DNA of 64,000 nt from CAIMUS01 sp046347625 (GTDB taxonomy: Bacteria; Pseudomonadota; Gammaproteobacteria; Competibacterales; Competibacteraceae). The notes under the pieces are model-generated. The model did not search any database, was not told where the DNA came from, and saw only the letters and a list, made by a program, of their open reading frames with translations. Below are positions 8,225 to 18,087 of the stretch, piece after piece; position 1 is the stretch's first letter, and each line of letters starts with the position of its first letter. The stretch covers positions 186,001 to 250,000 of the forward strand of contig JAXMFU010000008.1 of NCBI GenBank assembly GCA_046347625.1, written 5' to 3'. The translations under genes and the position numbers were made by a program.

Positions 8225-11200
8225 TCAATCCCCCTCTTCCTGCAAAGACATTAGCGCCGCATTGCCGCCGGCCGCCGTGGTATTGATACAAAGCGTGCGT
8301 TCGGTGGCGAAACGGTAGAGATAATGCGGACCTCCCGCCTTGAAGCCGGTGCCGGACAGTCCCTCGCCGCCGAAGGGCTGCACGCCGACCACCGCGCCGA
8401 TCATATTGCGGTTGACATAGGCATTGCCGACCCGCATCCGGTCCACCACGTAACGGACGGTGGAATCGATCCGGCTGTGAATGCCGAAGGTCAGCCCGTA
8501 ACCGGTATCGTTGATCGCCTCGATGACCTTGTCCAGGTCGCCGGCCTTGTAGCGGACCACATGGATGATCGGCCCGAAGACTTCGCGCTCCAGGAGGCCG
8601 ATATGATCGATTTCATAGGCTTGCGGCGCGAAGAAAGTGCCGTGAGCGGTCGCCGCCGGTAGTTCGCAGCGATAGATGAGTCTTGCTTCCTTTTCCATGC
8701 GCTCGGCATGCGCCTGGAGCATCGCCTGGGCGTCGGTGTCGATCACCGGACCGACATCGGTGGCAAGATCGCCGGGGTCGCCGATGCGCAGTTCCGCCAT
8801 GGCGCCGGCCAGCATCTCCAGCAATCGATCGGCGATATCCGCCTGTACGAACATCACCCGCAGGGCCGAGCAGCGCTGACCGGCGCTTTGAAAGCCGGAG
8901 GACAGCGCATCCACTACGACCTGTTCGGGCAGGGCGGAAGAATCCACCAGCATAGCATTCTGGCCGCCGGTCTCGGCAATCAGAGTCGCGATGGGACCCT
9001 TGCGAGCCGCCAATGCCTGATTGATAGCCCAGGCGGTTTCCACCGAACCGGTAAAGGCGACACCGTTGACGCGAGGATCGTCGACCAGTCGGGCGCCGGC
9101 CCGGCCATCGCCGGGGAGCAGATGCAGCACATCACCGGGAATACCGGCCCGGTGCAGCAATTCGACGGCATAGGCGCCGATCAAGGGGGTCTGCTCCGCC
9201 GGCTTGGCGATCACCGTATTGCCGGCCACCAGCGCCGCCGTGACCTGGCCCATGAAAATGGCCAGCGGGAAATTCCAGGGACTGATGCAGGCGAATACGC
9301 CGCGCCCCCGCCAACGCAATTGATTCGATTCGCCGGTAGGTCCCGGCAATTGCCGGGGAGCGGCGAATTCGGCGCGGGCGCGGGCCGCATAGTAACGGCA
9401 GAAGTCCACCGCCTCGCGCACTTCGGCCACCCCATCGACAATGGTCTTACCGGCCTCATGGGCACATAAGGCCATCAGGGTCGGCATTTCCAGTTCCAGC
9501 AGTTCCGCGGCGCGCTCCAGGCAGGCGGCGCGCTCTTCGACCGGGGTCATATCCCAATTCAAGGCACTGCGATCGGCGAGTGTCAGGGCCTGCTCGATGG
9601 CGCTGTCACCGGCCTCTACTACCGTGCCGAGACGACGGCGTCGGTCGGCGGGTGAATGGACGGCTTTTGCCTCTCCATCCAAAGCCACTCCGCCAACGAT
9701 AGGTGTCGCCCGCCATTCCTGTTGCGCGGCTACCTTCATCTTTTCGGCCAGCGCACCCAGTTGCCGTACATCGCTCAGATCGATGCCCTTGGAGTTCAGC
9801 CGTTCGGGCAGATAGATATCACGCGGCTGCGGAATGCGCGGATGCGGAATCTGGGTCAGCGCCGCCACCTTGGTTACCGGATCGGCGATGATGTCCTCGA
9901 TAGGAATCCGCTCGTCCACGATCCGGTTGACAAAAGAAGTGTTGGAACCGTTCTCCAGCAGTCGCCGGACCAGATAGGCCAGCAAGTCTTCGTGATGGCC
10001 GATAGGCGCATAGATCCGGCAGGGAATATTCAGGCCGTCCCGGCTGACCACCTGATCGTAAAGAGCCTCGCCCATGCCGTGCAGCCGCTGAAACTCGAAA
10101 TCCCTTCGCTCGCCGGCCATTTCCAGCACCGCCGCCACAGTATAGGCGTTATGGGTGGCGAATTGGGGATAGAACGCATCCGGCATCGCCAGCACCTTAT
10201 GGGCGCAGGCCAGATAGGAAACATCGGTGGACGCCTTGCGGGTAAAGACCGGATAGCCGTCCAGTCCCAGTTCCTGGGCGCGCTTGATTTCGGCGTCCCA
10301 GTAAGCGCCCTTGACCAGGCGGATCATCAGGCGACGGCTCTGACGGCGGGCCAGATCGGCCAGCCAATCGACCACATAGAAGGCGCGCTTCTGATAGGTG
10401 GGCAACGCCAGTCCCAGGCCGTCCCAACCCTTGAGAGCCGGATCGGTGAACAAAGCATGGATCAGTTCCAGCGAAAGATCGAGCCGGTACGCTTCTTCCG
10501 AATCGATATTGAAGCTGATGTTCTGTTCCTTGGCCTGCAAGGCCAGTGTCCGCAGTCGGGGCAGCAGTTCCCGCGCCGCCCGCTCGCCTTGCGCCAATTC
10601 ATAGCGGGGATGCAGGGCCGAGAGTTTCACCGAAATGCCCGGTCCTTCGATAGGACCGCGGTTTTCCGCCGCCTTGCCGATCGCGGCGATGGCGGCTTCG
10701 TAATCATGAAAATAACGCTCCGCGGCTTGGGCGGTGCGGGCGGCCTCACCCAGCATATCGAAGGAGTGGCGATAGCCTTTTTTCCGATCGTTGCGACTGC
10801 GAGCCAGCGCCGCCTTGACGGTACGGCCCATGACGAATTGACGACCGAGAATGCCCATCGCCTGAGTAACGGCCTGACGGATCAGCGGCTCGCTGCTACG
10901 CCGGAGCAATTGCTTGAGCGTGCCTTTGCTGTCCTTAAGCTTGATCATCCTTCCGGTCAGCATTAAGCCCCAGGTGGAAGCGTTGACAAAGAGCGACTCG
11001 CTCTGACCCAGATGCTTCTCCCAATCGCCGGCGCTGATCTTGTCATAGATCAGATTGTCGGCGGTTTCGGCGTCGGGAATCCGCAGCAGTGCCTCGGCCA
11101 GACACATCAGCACCACACCCTCCTGATTGGAAAGATCGTATTCCTGCATCAGGCCGTCGAGGCCGCCATGCACGCCACGCCGCCGCACTTCGACGACCAG

Positions 11201-11356
11201 TGCTCCGGCCCGCTCGCCGATCCGCCGGCGTGCTTCCGGGGAAAGTCGGGCTCCGTGGAGCAAGCGTGCGACATGCTCGGCCTCGTCGGTGCGATAGGCG
11301 TCGAGCACCGGCGCATAAAGGGGCTGGGATGCAATGCCGAGTTCGAAGAAGTTCAT
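8225..11356 (-). CDS. putA: Bifunctional proline dehydrogenase / L-glutamate-gamma-semialdehyde dehydrogenase PutA
   Basis: 1043 aa. It oxidises proline to glutamate in two steps, the first FAD-linked and feeding electrons to quinones, the second NAD-linked. The N-terminal ~500 residues are the proline dehydrogenase barrel with the helix-8 segment 'LLENGSNTSFVNRI'. The C-terminal half is an aldehyde dehydrogenase with 'FTGSVETA', 'AETGGQNA' and catalytic Cys in 'SAGQRCSALR'. The ribbon-helix-helix DNA-binding domain of E. coli PutA (~1320 aa) is absent, so this is the shorter non-repressor form. I prefer the ATG at 11356, with CGGAGG about 10 bases upstream; the ATG at 11365 abuts that site. 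It is a single gene with no visible operon partner. Confidence 0.96.
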   Translation of the reverse strand: MNFFELGIASQPLYAPVLDAYRTDEAEHVARLLHGARLSPEARRRIGERAGALVVEVRRRGVHGGLDGLMQEYDLSNQEGVVLMCLAEALLRIPDAETADNLIYDKISAGDWEKHLGQSESLFVNASTWGLMLTGRMIKLKDSKGTLKQLLRRSSEPLIRQAVTQAMGILGRQFVMGRTVKAALARSRNDRKKGYRHSFDMLGEAARTAQAAERYFHDYEAAIAAIGKAAENRGPIEGPGISVKLSALHPRYELAQGERAARELLPRLRTLALQAKEQNISFNIDSEEAYRLDLSLELIHALFTDPALKGWDGLGLALPTYQKRAFYVVDWLADLARRQSRRLMIRLVKGAYWDAEIKRAQELGLDGYPVFTRKASTDVSYLACAHKVLAMPDAFYPQFATHNAYTVAAVLEMAGERRDFEFQRLHGMGEALYDQVVSRDGLNIPCRIYAPIGHHEDLLAYLVRRLLENGSNTSFVNRIVDERIPIEDIIADPVTKVAALTQIPHPRIPQPRDIYLPERLNSKGIDLSDVRQLGALAEKMKVAAQQEWRATPIVGGVALDGEAKAVHSPADRRRRLGTVVEAGDSAIEQALTLADRSALNWDMTPVEERAACLERAAELLELEMPTLMALCAHEAGKTIVDGVAEVREAVDFCRYYAARARAEFAAPRQLPGPTGESNQLRWRGRGVFACISPWNFPLAIFMGQVTAALVAGNTVIAKPAEQTPLIGAYAVELLHRAGIPGDVLHLLPGDGRAGARLVDDPRVNGVAFTGSVETAWAINQALAARKGPIATLIAETGGQNAMLVDSSALPEQVVVDALSSGFQSAGQRCSALRVMFVQADIADRLLEMLAGAMAELRIGDPGDLATDVGPVIDTDAQAMLQAHAERMEKEARLIYRCELPAATAHGTFFAPQAYEIDHIGLLEREVFGPIIHVVRYKAGDLDKVIEAINDTGYGLTFGIHSRIDSTVRYVVDRMRVGNAYVNRNMIGAVVGVQPFGGEGLSGTGFKAGGPHYLYRFATERTLCINTTAAGGNAALMSLQEEGD

Positions 11357-11434
11357 GGCCGTCATTCCTCCGGGTGATCGATACGGTATTCGACCGTGCC
11401 GGCGCGCAATTTCTTACCCATCATGCCGCCTGTG

Positions 11435-12073
11435 CTATGGCTTATACAAGCCCGCTTCATTCGCGCCGATCAGACCGGCCTGGCAGGAGCGTTCATCGAC
11501 CAAGGTCAGACCGGCGATCATCCGTTCCGTCAGCAGGGAAAACCGGGGGATTTCGTCCAGGCGTTGCGCGATGGCTTCCAGAGGCTCATCCCGGGTCATC
11601 CAATCCTGTTTATCGAATGCCTGTAAATTCAAAGGCCGCGTATAGCCCCGCAACGTTTTTTCCCGGGCCACGTTGTAATACTGCTCGAAATAGGACAGGA
11701 TCAGTTCCCGTAGATTGCGATAGATCGGCTCGCGAAAGCGTAGACCGACGAAATTGGACTTGGCCACCGCGCCCCAATGGTCGTCCCGCTTGAACAGGGC
11801 CAGCAGATGATCGTCGTCCCGGTCGTTGGGCAGCATATCCAGAATCGACGGCGGATGGCCGAGCCGACGCAGCATGGCGGCGGCGAACAAGGCGCCGTCG
11901 AAGCAATGGCCGACCCGTTCGCGCAGCACGCGCAAGGGACAGCGGTAAATCTCCTCGGTACTGTAAGTCAGATCGTCGAGAAAGTGCTGGATGCTGTTCG
12001 GAGTATCCAGATTCGCGATAAGCTGGTGTTCAGATTCGGTTAGCGCCCGATCGAAGGCGGCGACAGCCGGCAT
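11435..12073 (-). CDS. Transglutaminase-like cysteine-protease-fold protein
   Basis: 212 aa. The centre holds 'RVGHCFDGALFAAAMLRRLG' (about 54-73), the Cys-helix of the transglutaminase/papain-like fold, followed by 'DDDHLLALF' (His) and 'KSNFVGLRFRE', a Cys-His-(Asp) arrangement. No signal peptide. The family is widespread in proteobacteria as a hypothetical protein; the substrate is unknown. It lies 69 bases beyond the start of putA on the same strand and diverges from the DUF72 gene. Confidence 0.75.
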   Translation of the reverse strand: MPAVAAFDRALTESEHQLIANLDTPNSIQHFLDDLTYSTEEIYRCPLRVLRERVGHCFDGALFAAAMLRRLGHPPSILDMLPNDRDDDHLLALFKRDDHWGAVAKSNFVGLRFREPIYRNLRELILSYFEQYYNVAREKTLRGYTRPLNLQAFDKQDWMTRDEPLEAIAQRLDEIPRFSLLTERMIAGLTLVDERSCQAGLIGANEAGLYKP

Positions 12074-12170
12074 GTGAATTCCTGGTCAGTGATAGCAGTC
12101 AAAAGTATACAAGCCTGTTCGACAAACCTCACCGCTTTCCCCCCGAGTCAAGCCCTGGAGTTTTAACCGT

Positions 12171-13061
12171 ATGGCCATTCTCATCGGTACCGCTTCGTGG
12201 ACGGATAAAAGCCTGATCGATTCCGGTCTGTTCTATCCGGCATCCGTCAAGACTCCGGCCGACCGCCTGCGCTTTTATGCCAGCCGGTTTCCGCTGGTCG
12301 AAGTGGACAGCAGCTATTATGCCCTGCCCTCGGCGCGCAATGCGGCTCTTTGGCTCGAGCGCACGCCGCCCGATTTCATCTTCAATGTCAAGAGTTTTCG
12401 TCTGTTTACCCACCATCAGACACCGCCGAGCGCACTGCCTGCCGATATCCGTATCGCCCTGGGGCCGCCGCCGTCGAGCAATTTCTACTATCGGGATCTG
12501 CCGGAGGAGTTGCTCGGCGAACTGTGGCAACGGTTTCGCACGGCCGTCCAACCCCTTCAGGCTGCCGGCAAGCTGGGCGTTATTTTGTTGCAGTTTCCCC
12601 CATGGTTCGTCTATCGCCAAAGCCACCTGGAGCATATTTCGCGCTGTGCCGAGCGGTTGGCCGGCTATCGCCTTGCAATTGAATTCCGGCATTGCTCCTG
12701 GTTCGAGCGTGAGCGTCGGGCGGAGGTCCTTCAGTTCGAGCGTGACCACCGCCTGGTTCACGTCGTAGCCGATGAGCCGCAGGGTTTTTCCACCAGCATT
12801 CCGGCAGTCTGGGAAGCGACCTCACCGGAAGTCGCCGTGGTGCGTCTGCATGGGCGCAATCGGGATACGTGGAATCAAAAAGGTCTGGCGTCTTCGGCGG
12901 ATCGCTTCAATTATCTGTATTCTCTCGATGAGCTGCGTGAGTTCACCGGACCGATTCAGCAGCTTGCCGGCAACACCCAACAGACTCATATTATCTTTAA
13001 TAATAACTTCGGCAATTATGCACAACGTAATGCCGGCGAATTGCAACAGCTTCTGCTGTAA
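12171..13061 (+). CDS. DUF72 family protein (YecE-like)
   Basis: 296 aa, the usual DUF72 length. It opens with 'ILIGTASWTDKSLI', the characteristic G-T-(S/A)-W strand, followed by 'FYPASVKTPADRLRFYA', 'LVEVDSSYYALPS', 'FNVKSFRLFTHH' and the late 'VVRLHGRN'. The fold is a TIM barrel with a conserved acidic centre. No enzymatic activity is established for the family. Codon use matches the host. It is divergently transcribed from the transglutaminase-like gene. Confidence 0.9.
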   Translation: MAILIGTASWTDKSLIDSGLFYPASVKTPADRLRFYASRFPLVEVDSSYYALPSARNAALWLERTPPDFIFNVKSFRLFTHHQTPPSALPADIRIALGPPPSSNFYYRDLPEELLGELWQRFRTAVQPLQAAGKLGVILLQFPPWFVYRQSHLEHISRCAERLAGYRLAIEFRHCSWFERERRAEVLQFERDHRLVHVVADEPQGFSTSIPAVWEATSPEVAVVRLHGRNRDTWNQKGLASSADRFNYLYSLDELREFTGPIQQLAGNTQQTHIIFNNNFGNYAQRNAGELQQLLL

Positions 13062-13130
13062 TTTCTTGTAAGAGCACAAATCACTGTCAATTTTCCTATT
13101 CAGCCGTCCTGGGTCCGCTTGCCATGATGC

Positions 13131-13358
13131 TCATCCGCGTGACGCCTGAAACAGCGTCAAGGTCCAGTCGTTCGACTGGGTGTCATGACGCAGGATATAA
13201 ATATCGTTATCGCCGGCTTGAACCTTGAAGTACCGATGAGCGGGGGCCAACCAGCGATCGACCACTTCCTTGACTTCCACCCGCCGCTCTCCCAGATAGA
13301 AGGCGCGGGGTGTTTCTTCGCCGCGATAGCCGGCGTAGCATTCCACCCGAATGTTCAT
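13131..13358 (-). CDS. Small conserved protein, DUF6504-like
   Basis: 75 aa from the ATG at 13358, with GGGGA 5 bases upstream; an in-frame GTG at 13376 lacks a ribosome site. Sequence features: 'VECYAGYRGEE', 'FYLGERRVEVKEVVDRWL', 'YFKVQAGDNDIYILRHD', 'WTLTLF'. This order matches small beta-rich cytoplasmic proteins common in gammaproteobacteria and possibly filed as DUF6504. The function is unknown. Confidence 0.65.
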   Translation of the reverse strand: MNIRVECYAGYRGEETPRAFYLGERRVEVKEVVDRWLAPAHRYFKVQAGDNDIYILRHDTQSNDWTLTLFQASRG

Positions 13359-13420
13359 ATCATTCCCCGGATCCACCTTAGGATGTGGGGCTCGGCCCCA
13401 TAGGTGGCAGTTTAAGAGGT

Positions 13421-13604
13421 AGGGTGGGCAGCGGGTCTGCCCACGCTGCTCCGGATGCAGGATGGGTGGGCAGACCCGCTGCCCACCTTACAAAACTCGG
13501 GTTTATAGACAGGACCACCGGGATGTCGGGTTAGGTGCGCCGGCCCGTTCCTGCCAACTCCCGTCGCTCGGTGGTCGGCGCACCTAACCCGACCTACAGT
13601 ATCT
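13421..13604. repeat. Two adjacent palindromic repeats
   Basis: 13421-13492 runs from GTAGGGTGGGCAGCGGGTC to a complementary arm ending GCCCACCTTAC. 13531-13604 runs from GGTTAGGTGCGCCGG to CGCACCTAACCCGACC. Just before them, at 13399-13419, a segment CCCCATAGGTGGCAGTTTAAG matches one terminal repeat of the element at 61759-61920, apparently a solo fragment. The 255-base gap shows nothing else. Confidence 0.7.
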
Positions 13605-13613
13605 GCACGACAG

Positions 13614-14780
13614 CTACCGAGTCTGACAGGCGCTATAACCGGTCATCTCCAGGTAACCGCGACCGTCGATCGGCTTGTCGCCTGCCCGACCTGTCACCGT
13701 GACGGCCCCTTCCCAGTAATGCACCGAATTGCGCATCTCCTGGTCCTCCACCGGTGGGCTCACGGTAAGCTCCAGGTTCTCGGTCGGAATACGTACCCGC
13801 CAGTGGATCGGATAACGCCTGCCTGTAGCCGCGCTGGTCCAGTGCTTCAGTTCGGTGAATTCCATCTGCTCATGGTTCAACCGTCGGGTAGCGCCATTAA
13901 CGTCCACCAATACGCCACTGCCGTGTGGATCCATACCACCCGATTTCAGGCGTAAACGGTACATCATCAATTCCCGGCCGTCATCCAATTGGAGCGCAAA
14001 CCAATCCCATCCGCTCTGCTCGGGCCCTAATGCACTGGTGCTCCATTCGTGATCGAGCCAACTGAAACCGCTTACTGTAAAACGCTGCTTGGCCAGGGTC
14101 AGCGTCCCCCGGGTGCGCAGGCGCGTAGCCGAATAGTAGTAGGACGCATTGCCCGGCTCGTCGCTTTTCTGGCTTAAGCCGCGGTCTCCCTGAAGGACTA
14201 AAGGCTTGACGGATTCCAGGAAAAGGTCCAGTCCAAGTTCCTGCTCCTGTGCCTGTAGCCGCAACGGAAAAGCATCATCGGTGCCACCTTGCAACGACCA
14301 ATCGTCCAACCACACTCGGAATGGACTTGCCTGCGCGCCGGCGAGACCCAGCGCGGCACGGCTGAAACGTTCGAAGTGATAATGGCGCCGACCGGTGACA
14401 TCGGTAATGGCGAAGTGACCCATATAAATCTGGTTGGTCCGCCAGGCCGAGTCGGCCACGGCCGGGTGAGGGGTAAGCGCCAGGCGAAACAGCGTCAACT
14501 GATAGCCGAAAGCGTGGCCACGATCGTCCATCAGGTTGCCGGTCACATACCACCATTCGGTACGAAAATCCGGATGTGAGCCATGGTCCGCCGGGAACAC
14601 CAGTGGGCGGGGTGCATAAGCACGCTGGTAACCCTGAAAGTCTTCGCCGCTCAACGCGGCGGGAACCGAGGAAGCCGTCGCTGGGCAGGATGGTGACGCC
14701 GAGTCCGAATAACAGCCGACCTGGAGCAGACAAGCAACAATCGGCACTAGGCCGACGATCGAACGAAGTAAGGACATCAC
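13614..14780 (-). CDS. AttH/CrtC-like lipocalin-fold lipoprotein
   Basis: 388 aa. A lipoprotein signal with lipobox 'LLQVGC' (Cys at about 23) puts it in the cell envelope. The mature part has the AttH / carotenoid 1,2-hydratase-like pattern: 'FPADHGSHPDFRTEWWYVTG' near the start, 'GYQLTLFR', 'SYYYSATRL', 'GFSWLDHEWST' and 'GWDWFALQL'. In Nitrosomonas and others this is a two-lipocalin protein with unproven hydrolase or hydratase activity. No carotenoid genes are nearby, so CrtC activity is not supported. It starts 3 bases after the histidine kinase stop, so it is co-transcribed. Confidence 0.85.
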   Translation of the reverse strand: MMSLLRSIVGLVPIVACLLQVGCYSDSASPSCPATASSVPAALSGEDFQGYQRAYAPRPLVFPADHGSHPDFRTEWWYVTGNLMDDRGHAFGYQLTLFRLALTPHPAVADSAWRTNQIYMGHFAITDVTGRRHYHFERFSRAALGLAGAQASPFRVWLDDWSLQGGTDDAFPLRLQAQEQELGLDLFLESVKPLVLQGDRGLSQKSDEPGNASYYYSATRLRTRGTLTLAKQRFTVSGFSWLDHEWSTSALGPEQSGWDWFALQLDDGRELMMYRLRLKSGGMDPHGSGVLVDVNGATRRLNHEQMEFTELKHWTSAATGRRYPIHWRVRIPTENLELTVSPPVEDQEMRNSVHYWEGAVTVTGRAGDKPIDGRGYLEMTGYSACQTR

Positions 14781-14783
14781 TGT

Positions 14784-17483
14784 TCAGGTGTGTTCGCACG
14801 CCGTCATGGCCGGCACAGGCAAGCGAACGATAAATTCACTGCCGCGGCCGGGTCCGTCACTCCGGGCCTCGACCTTGCCACCATGCAATTCGACCAGATT
14901 TTTGACCACAGTCAGTCCCAGTCCCAGCCCTCCCTGACTGCGATCGAGCGTGCGCTCGTCCTGAGTAAACAGGTCGAAGACGTGGGGCAGCAGGGATGCC
15001 GGTATCCCTATACCAGTATCCCGAACTCGGATGATCACTTCACCGAGGCACGTTGCCGCTTCCAGACCGATGTGACCGCCCTCATCGGTATACTTGGCGG
15101 CATTGTTGAGAAGATTGGCGAGTACCTGCGCCAGGCGGGTCAAATCACCTTCCAGCGGCACGGGTTCCGGTGGCAGCTTGATTTTCAGGGTTTGCCGGCG
15201 GGCTTCGATCAGCGGACGACTGATCTCCACGGCATGTTGTACCAGGGTCGACAGCGTGAGTGGCGCATGCTGTAAAGTAATCTTACCGCGGAGCAGGCGC
15301 GAGACATCGAGGAGATCGTCCACCAACCGGGCCAGGTGCCCGACCTGACGGGCGATGACATCCCGGGCCCATTGTTGTTTCGGCTCCGCCGGACCGAGCC
15401 GATTCAGAATCTGCACGGCATTGCGGATGGGAGCAAGCGGATTCCTCAATTCATGGGCGAGCATGGCCAGGAACTCGTCCTTACGCCGATTGGCCTCGCG
15501 CAATGCTTCTTCGGCCTGCTTGCGCTCCGTGATATCACGGATAATCGATTGGACCATCGTTTTACCGTCGAGATTGAAGGTATGGAGATTGATCTCCACC
15601 GGGATCCGACGGCCGCCTTTGCAGACCAGTGTCTTCTCGAACAATAAATGGCCCTCGGTGCGGATTTTCTCCAGCTCCGCCGGCACCTGTTGGATATCTT
15701 CGGGCGCTTGTATATCCAGCGGCGTGAGCCGCTGCATTTCTTCGAACGTATAGCCAAGCAGCTTGCACAGGCTGCGATTGCACTGGAGGAAGTAACCGGG
15801 CGTGGTGGCGCTCATCAGTTCATGCAGCGCCACGCCATCCTGGGCGCCTTCGAACAACTGTCGATACAGCGCTTCGCTTTTGCCGAGCGCGGCCTCCACG
15901 GCTTTACGCCGGGTAATATCGATGAAGGCGGCGATAGCGCCGCGCACCTTACCGGCAGGGTCACGCAGCGGCGTTGCATTGCCGTACAGGTACCAACGGC
16001 TGCCATCATCGAAGACAATCTCCTCCTCGAAGTCGCGAACCTCGACGCCGCGTGCGGCCTGCTGCACGGGCAAGTTCTCGGGCAAGAGTTCCACTCCCTG
16101 TACCAATATCTTGAAATGGGGGAGAAGATCGCCTTCCGGCGCGGTCTTGGACAAGTTGTTTCCTGCCGGCATCTGCAGTAATTCGTAGGCGGCGCGGCTG
16201 CCGGTAATGGCGTGGCAGTCCGGATCGTGGGCGATGAAAATGATAGCCGGCGCGGCATGCAACAGCGCACTTATCTCCTCCGCCTGTGCCCAGGCGCGTT
16301 CCTCGCTCCGTTTGAGTGCCATTTCGAGCTGTTTTTGCTCGGTAATATCGATGACACTGCCGATCACCCGCCGGATCTGTCGCTCGCCGTCGCGCAGGAT
16401 GATGCCCCGGTCCAGCACGTCGATGTAATGCCGGTCCCGATGACGCACGCGATATTCGAAAATATAGCTGTCGCCGGTTGCCAGTGCCTCTCGGCCTCGG
16501 ACCACTATCGATTCCCGGTCTTCCGGATGCATCAACCCGCGCCACCAACCCGGTTCGGCGTCCATCTCTTGCGGCGAATAACCGAGCAAGCGAGTGATTC
16601 CATCGGTTCGCTCCACTTGGCCGGTGGTGAGATCCCAGTCGTATACAAAGCCATTCGCCGCCGCTTCGGCCAGTCGAAAGCGCTCGTTGGCACGCCTCAG
16701 TGCGCGCTCTATCTGTTTGTGCTTAGTAATGTCGTGCCAGCAGTTGATCGCGCCACCGATCCGGCCTGCTGCATCCCGAATGGGAACGACATTTACCAGC
16801 ACGATAATAGCGGATCCATCCGGACGATGGATGACCCATTCCTCGTCAGTGATTGTTTCTCCAAGGCGGGTGGCGCGATAGAGCGGCATCTGCTCGGGCG
16901 TGGGCCGGGTTATGCCGTCGGCCAGGAACAGGCCGTAAGCCTCGACGTGATGGCCGGCCGATAGCCCAACGAGGGTTTCCTCCGGCTGGCCGGTAAGCTC
17001 CTGCGCCAGCCGGCTGTTGGCAATGATCGGAAAATCCGGTGGCCCGCCAGTCAGCGTGACACCCTCCGGGATATATTTCAGAAGGGTCGACAGGGTAAGC
17101 TGGGCAGTCTCGCTCTGCGCCAGGCGCGCCAGTAGTTTCACCTGGGCCAGGAACTGTGCGGGCGTGAAGGGTTCGCGCAAACAGATATCGGCGCTGTCTT
17201 CCCATGGGGCCGGATCGCCTGAAGCGGGCGCGAGCAACAGAATGGGGGTGGTCATGGCGGCGGCCTTGAACTGCCGTCCCAGGAGCAGGGCTTCCTCCGC
17301 GGCGTGGTGCATATTCAGTATGACCACGGTCGGCCGCTCTGTCTGGTTTTGCCGCCAGGCTTCGCCGGCCGTGGCGGCCTCTATCACCGTGTAGCCCGCC
17401 GACCGAAGGGTATCGCTCTTGTGCCGCCGTGCGGTGGCATCCACATCGAAATTGAGAATGATCACAGCAGAGTTTAAGTGCAC
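14784..17483 (-). CDS. Soluble multi-PAS histidine kinase with degenerate receiver
   Basis: 899 aa, no membrane segment. Residues ~1-120 look like a receiver domain, but the phospho-acceptor position reads 'VVILNMHH', Asn in place of Asp, so it cannot be phosphorylated normally. Four PAS/PAC units follow, with C-terminal 'DITKHKQ', 'DITEQKQ', 'DITRRKA' and 'DITERKQ' linkers. HisKA has 'FLAMLAHELRNPLAPI' and the HATPase has 'ANLLNNAAKYTDEGG', 'RDTGIGIP' and 'GGLGLGLTVVK'. The kinase core is intact. The start is a GTG at 17483 in a region with a weak ribosome site, so the N-terminus is uncertain. No response regulator is adjacent; the downstream gene is the AttH-like lipoprotein. Confidence 0.92.
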   Translation of the reverse strand: MHLNSAVIILNFDVDATARRHKSDTLRSAGYTVIEAATAGEAWRQNQTERPTVVILNMHHAAEEALLLGRQFKAAAMTTPILLLAPASGDPAPWEDSADICLREPFTPAQFLAQVKLLARLAQSETAQLTLSTLLKYIPEGVTLTGGPPDFPIIANSRLAQELTGQPEETLVGLSAGHHVEAYGLFLADGITRPTPEQMPLYRATRLGETITDEEWVIHRPDGSAIIVLVNVVPIRDAAGRIGGAINCWHDITKHKQIERALRRANERFRLAEAAANGFVYDWDLTTGQVERTDGITRLLGYSPQEMDAEPGWWRGLMHPEDRESIVVRGREALATGDSYIFEYRVRHRDRHYIDVLDRGIILRDGERQIRRVIGSVIDITEQKQLEMALKRSEERAWAQAEEISALLHAAPAIIFIAHDPDCHAITGSRAAYELLQMPAGNNLSKTAPEGDLLPHFKILVQGVELLPENLPVQQAARGVEVRDFEEEIVFDDGSRWYLYGNATPLRDPAGKVRGAIAAFIDITRRKAVEAALGKSEALYRQLFEGAQDGVALHELMSATTPGYFLQCNRSLCKLLGYTFEEMQRLTPLDIQAPEDIQQVPAELEKIRTEGHLLFEKTLVCKGGRRIPVEINLHTFNLDGKTMVQSIIRDITERKQAEEALREANRRKDEFLAMLAHELRNPLAPIRNAVQILNRLGPAEPKQQWARDVIARQVGHLARLVDDLLDVSRLLRGKITLQHAPLTLSTLVQHAVEISRPLIEARRQTLKIKLPPEPVPLEGDLTRLAQVLANLLNNAAKYTDEGGHIGLEAATCLGEVIIRVRDTGIGIPASLLPHVFDLFTQDERTLDRSQGGLGLGLTVVKNLVELHGGKVEARSDGPGRGSEFIVRLPVPAMTACEHT

Positions 17484-17690
17484 ACCTTTGGCCAGGGCTT
17501 TTTTTCAATAAAGTTGTATTATAGCTCAGCATGCTACCTTAAACGGCGGCAAAGAGTTCCGGGTAGCGGATTTATATTGTCTATCGAAGATGAATCTGGG
17601 CGGTTGTCCAAAGGGGGATAACTGTCCGGGTAGGCCGCTCAGAAATCAGTAATACCAAATCTTAGTAAGTTTCGGGTTTAAAAGCACCAG

Positions 17691-17757
17691 GTAGGGTGGG
17701 CATGGCCCACCTTATCCTTTTGATGTCGCTACCGAAGGTGGGCCATGCCCACCCTAC
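17691..17757. repeat. Inverted repeat 'GTAGGGTGGGCATGGCC', intact copy
   Basis: 67 bp with near-perfect ~20-bp terminal inverted repeats (GTAGGGTGGGCATGGCCC... / ...GGGCCATGCCCACCCTAC). Flanking bases (TTTAAAAGCACC left, GGTTTACGTTAAAAC right) are also shared with the copy at 61744. It serves as an uninterrupted reference for that nested copy. It lies in the 1.2-kb gap 17484-18687. Confidence 0.85.
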
Positions 17758-18087
17758 GGTTTACGTTAAAACTCCATCCGAATTGGTGTAAGCCCTCCTG
17801 TAGCAAACGCTCATCGGCAAGACTCCACCTGTGCGCACGCCTGGAGAAACTGACGACCCGCCCGGGCGTTAAGAGTAGCATTTACAAAATTCCCCTGCTG
17901 TCTGGTAAAAATTGCAAAGCCTTTGGTTTCTAAGGGCCGATACGAAGTTTAATACCAATTCTGCGTCGATTCCGGTGCTCAAGGGTGCGTAGTGCGCAGC
18001 GCACCCTACTTTTATTGAAAATACTTTATTCGAGCACTTAGGTGATTTCTGACAAAGCTTATACCAGAAAGTCGGGGGACAGGTCTG

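Noticed and set aside
9656..10966. Long open frame on the plus strand inside putA
   Set aside because: It is antisense to a highly conserved gene, has no ribosome site or domain, and arises from the high-GC codon pattern.
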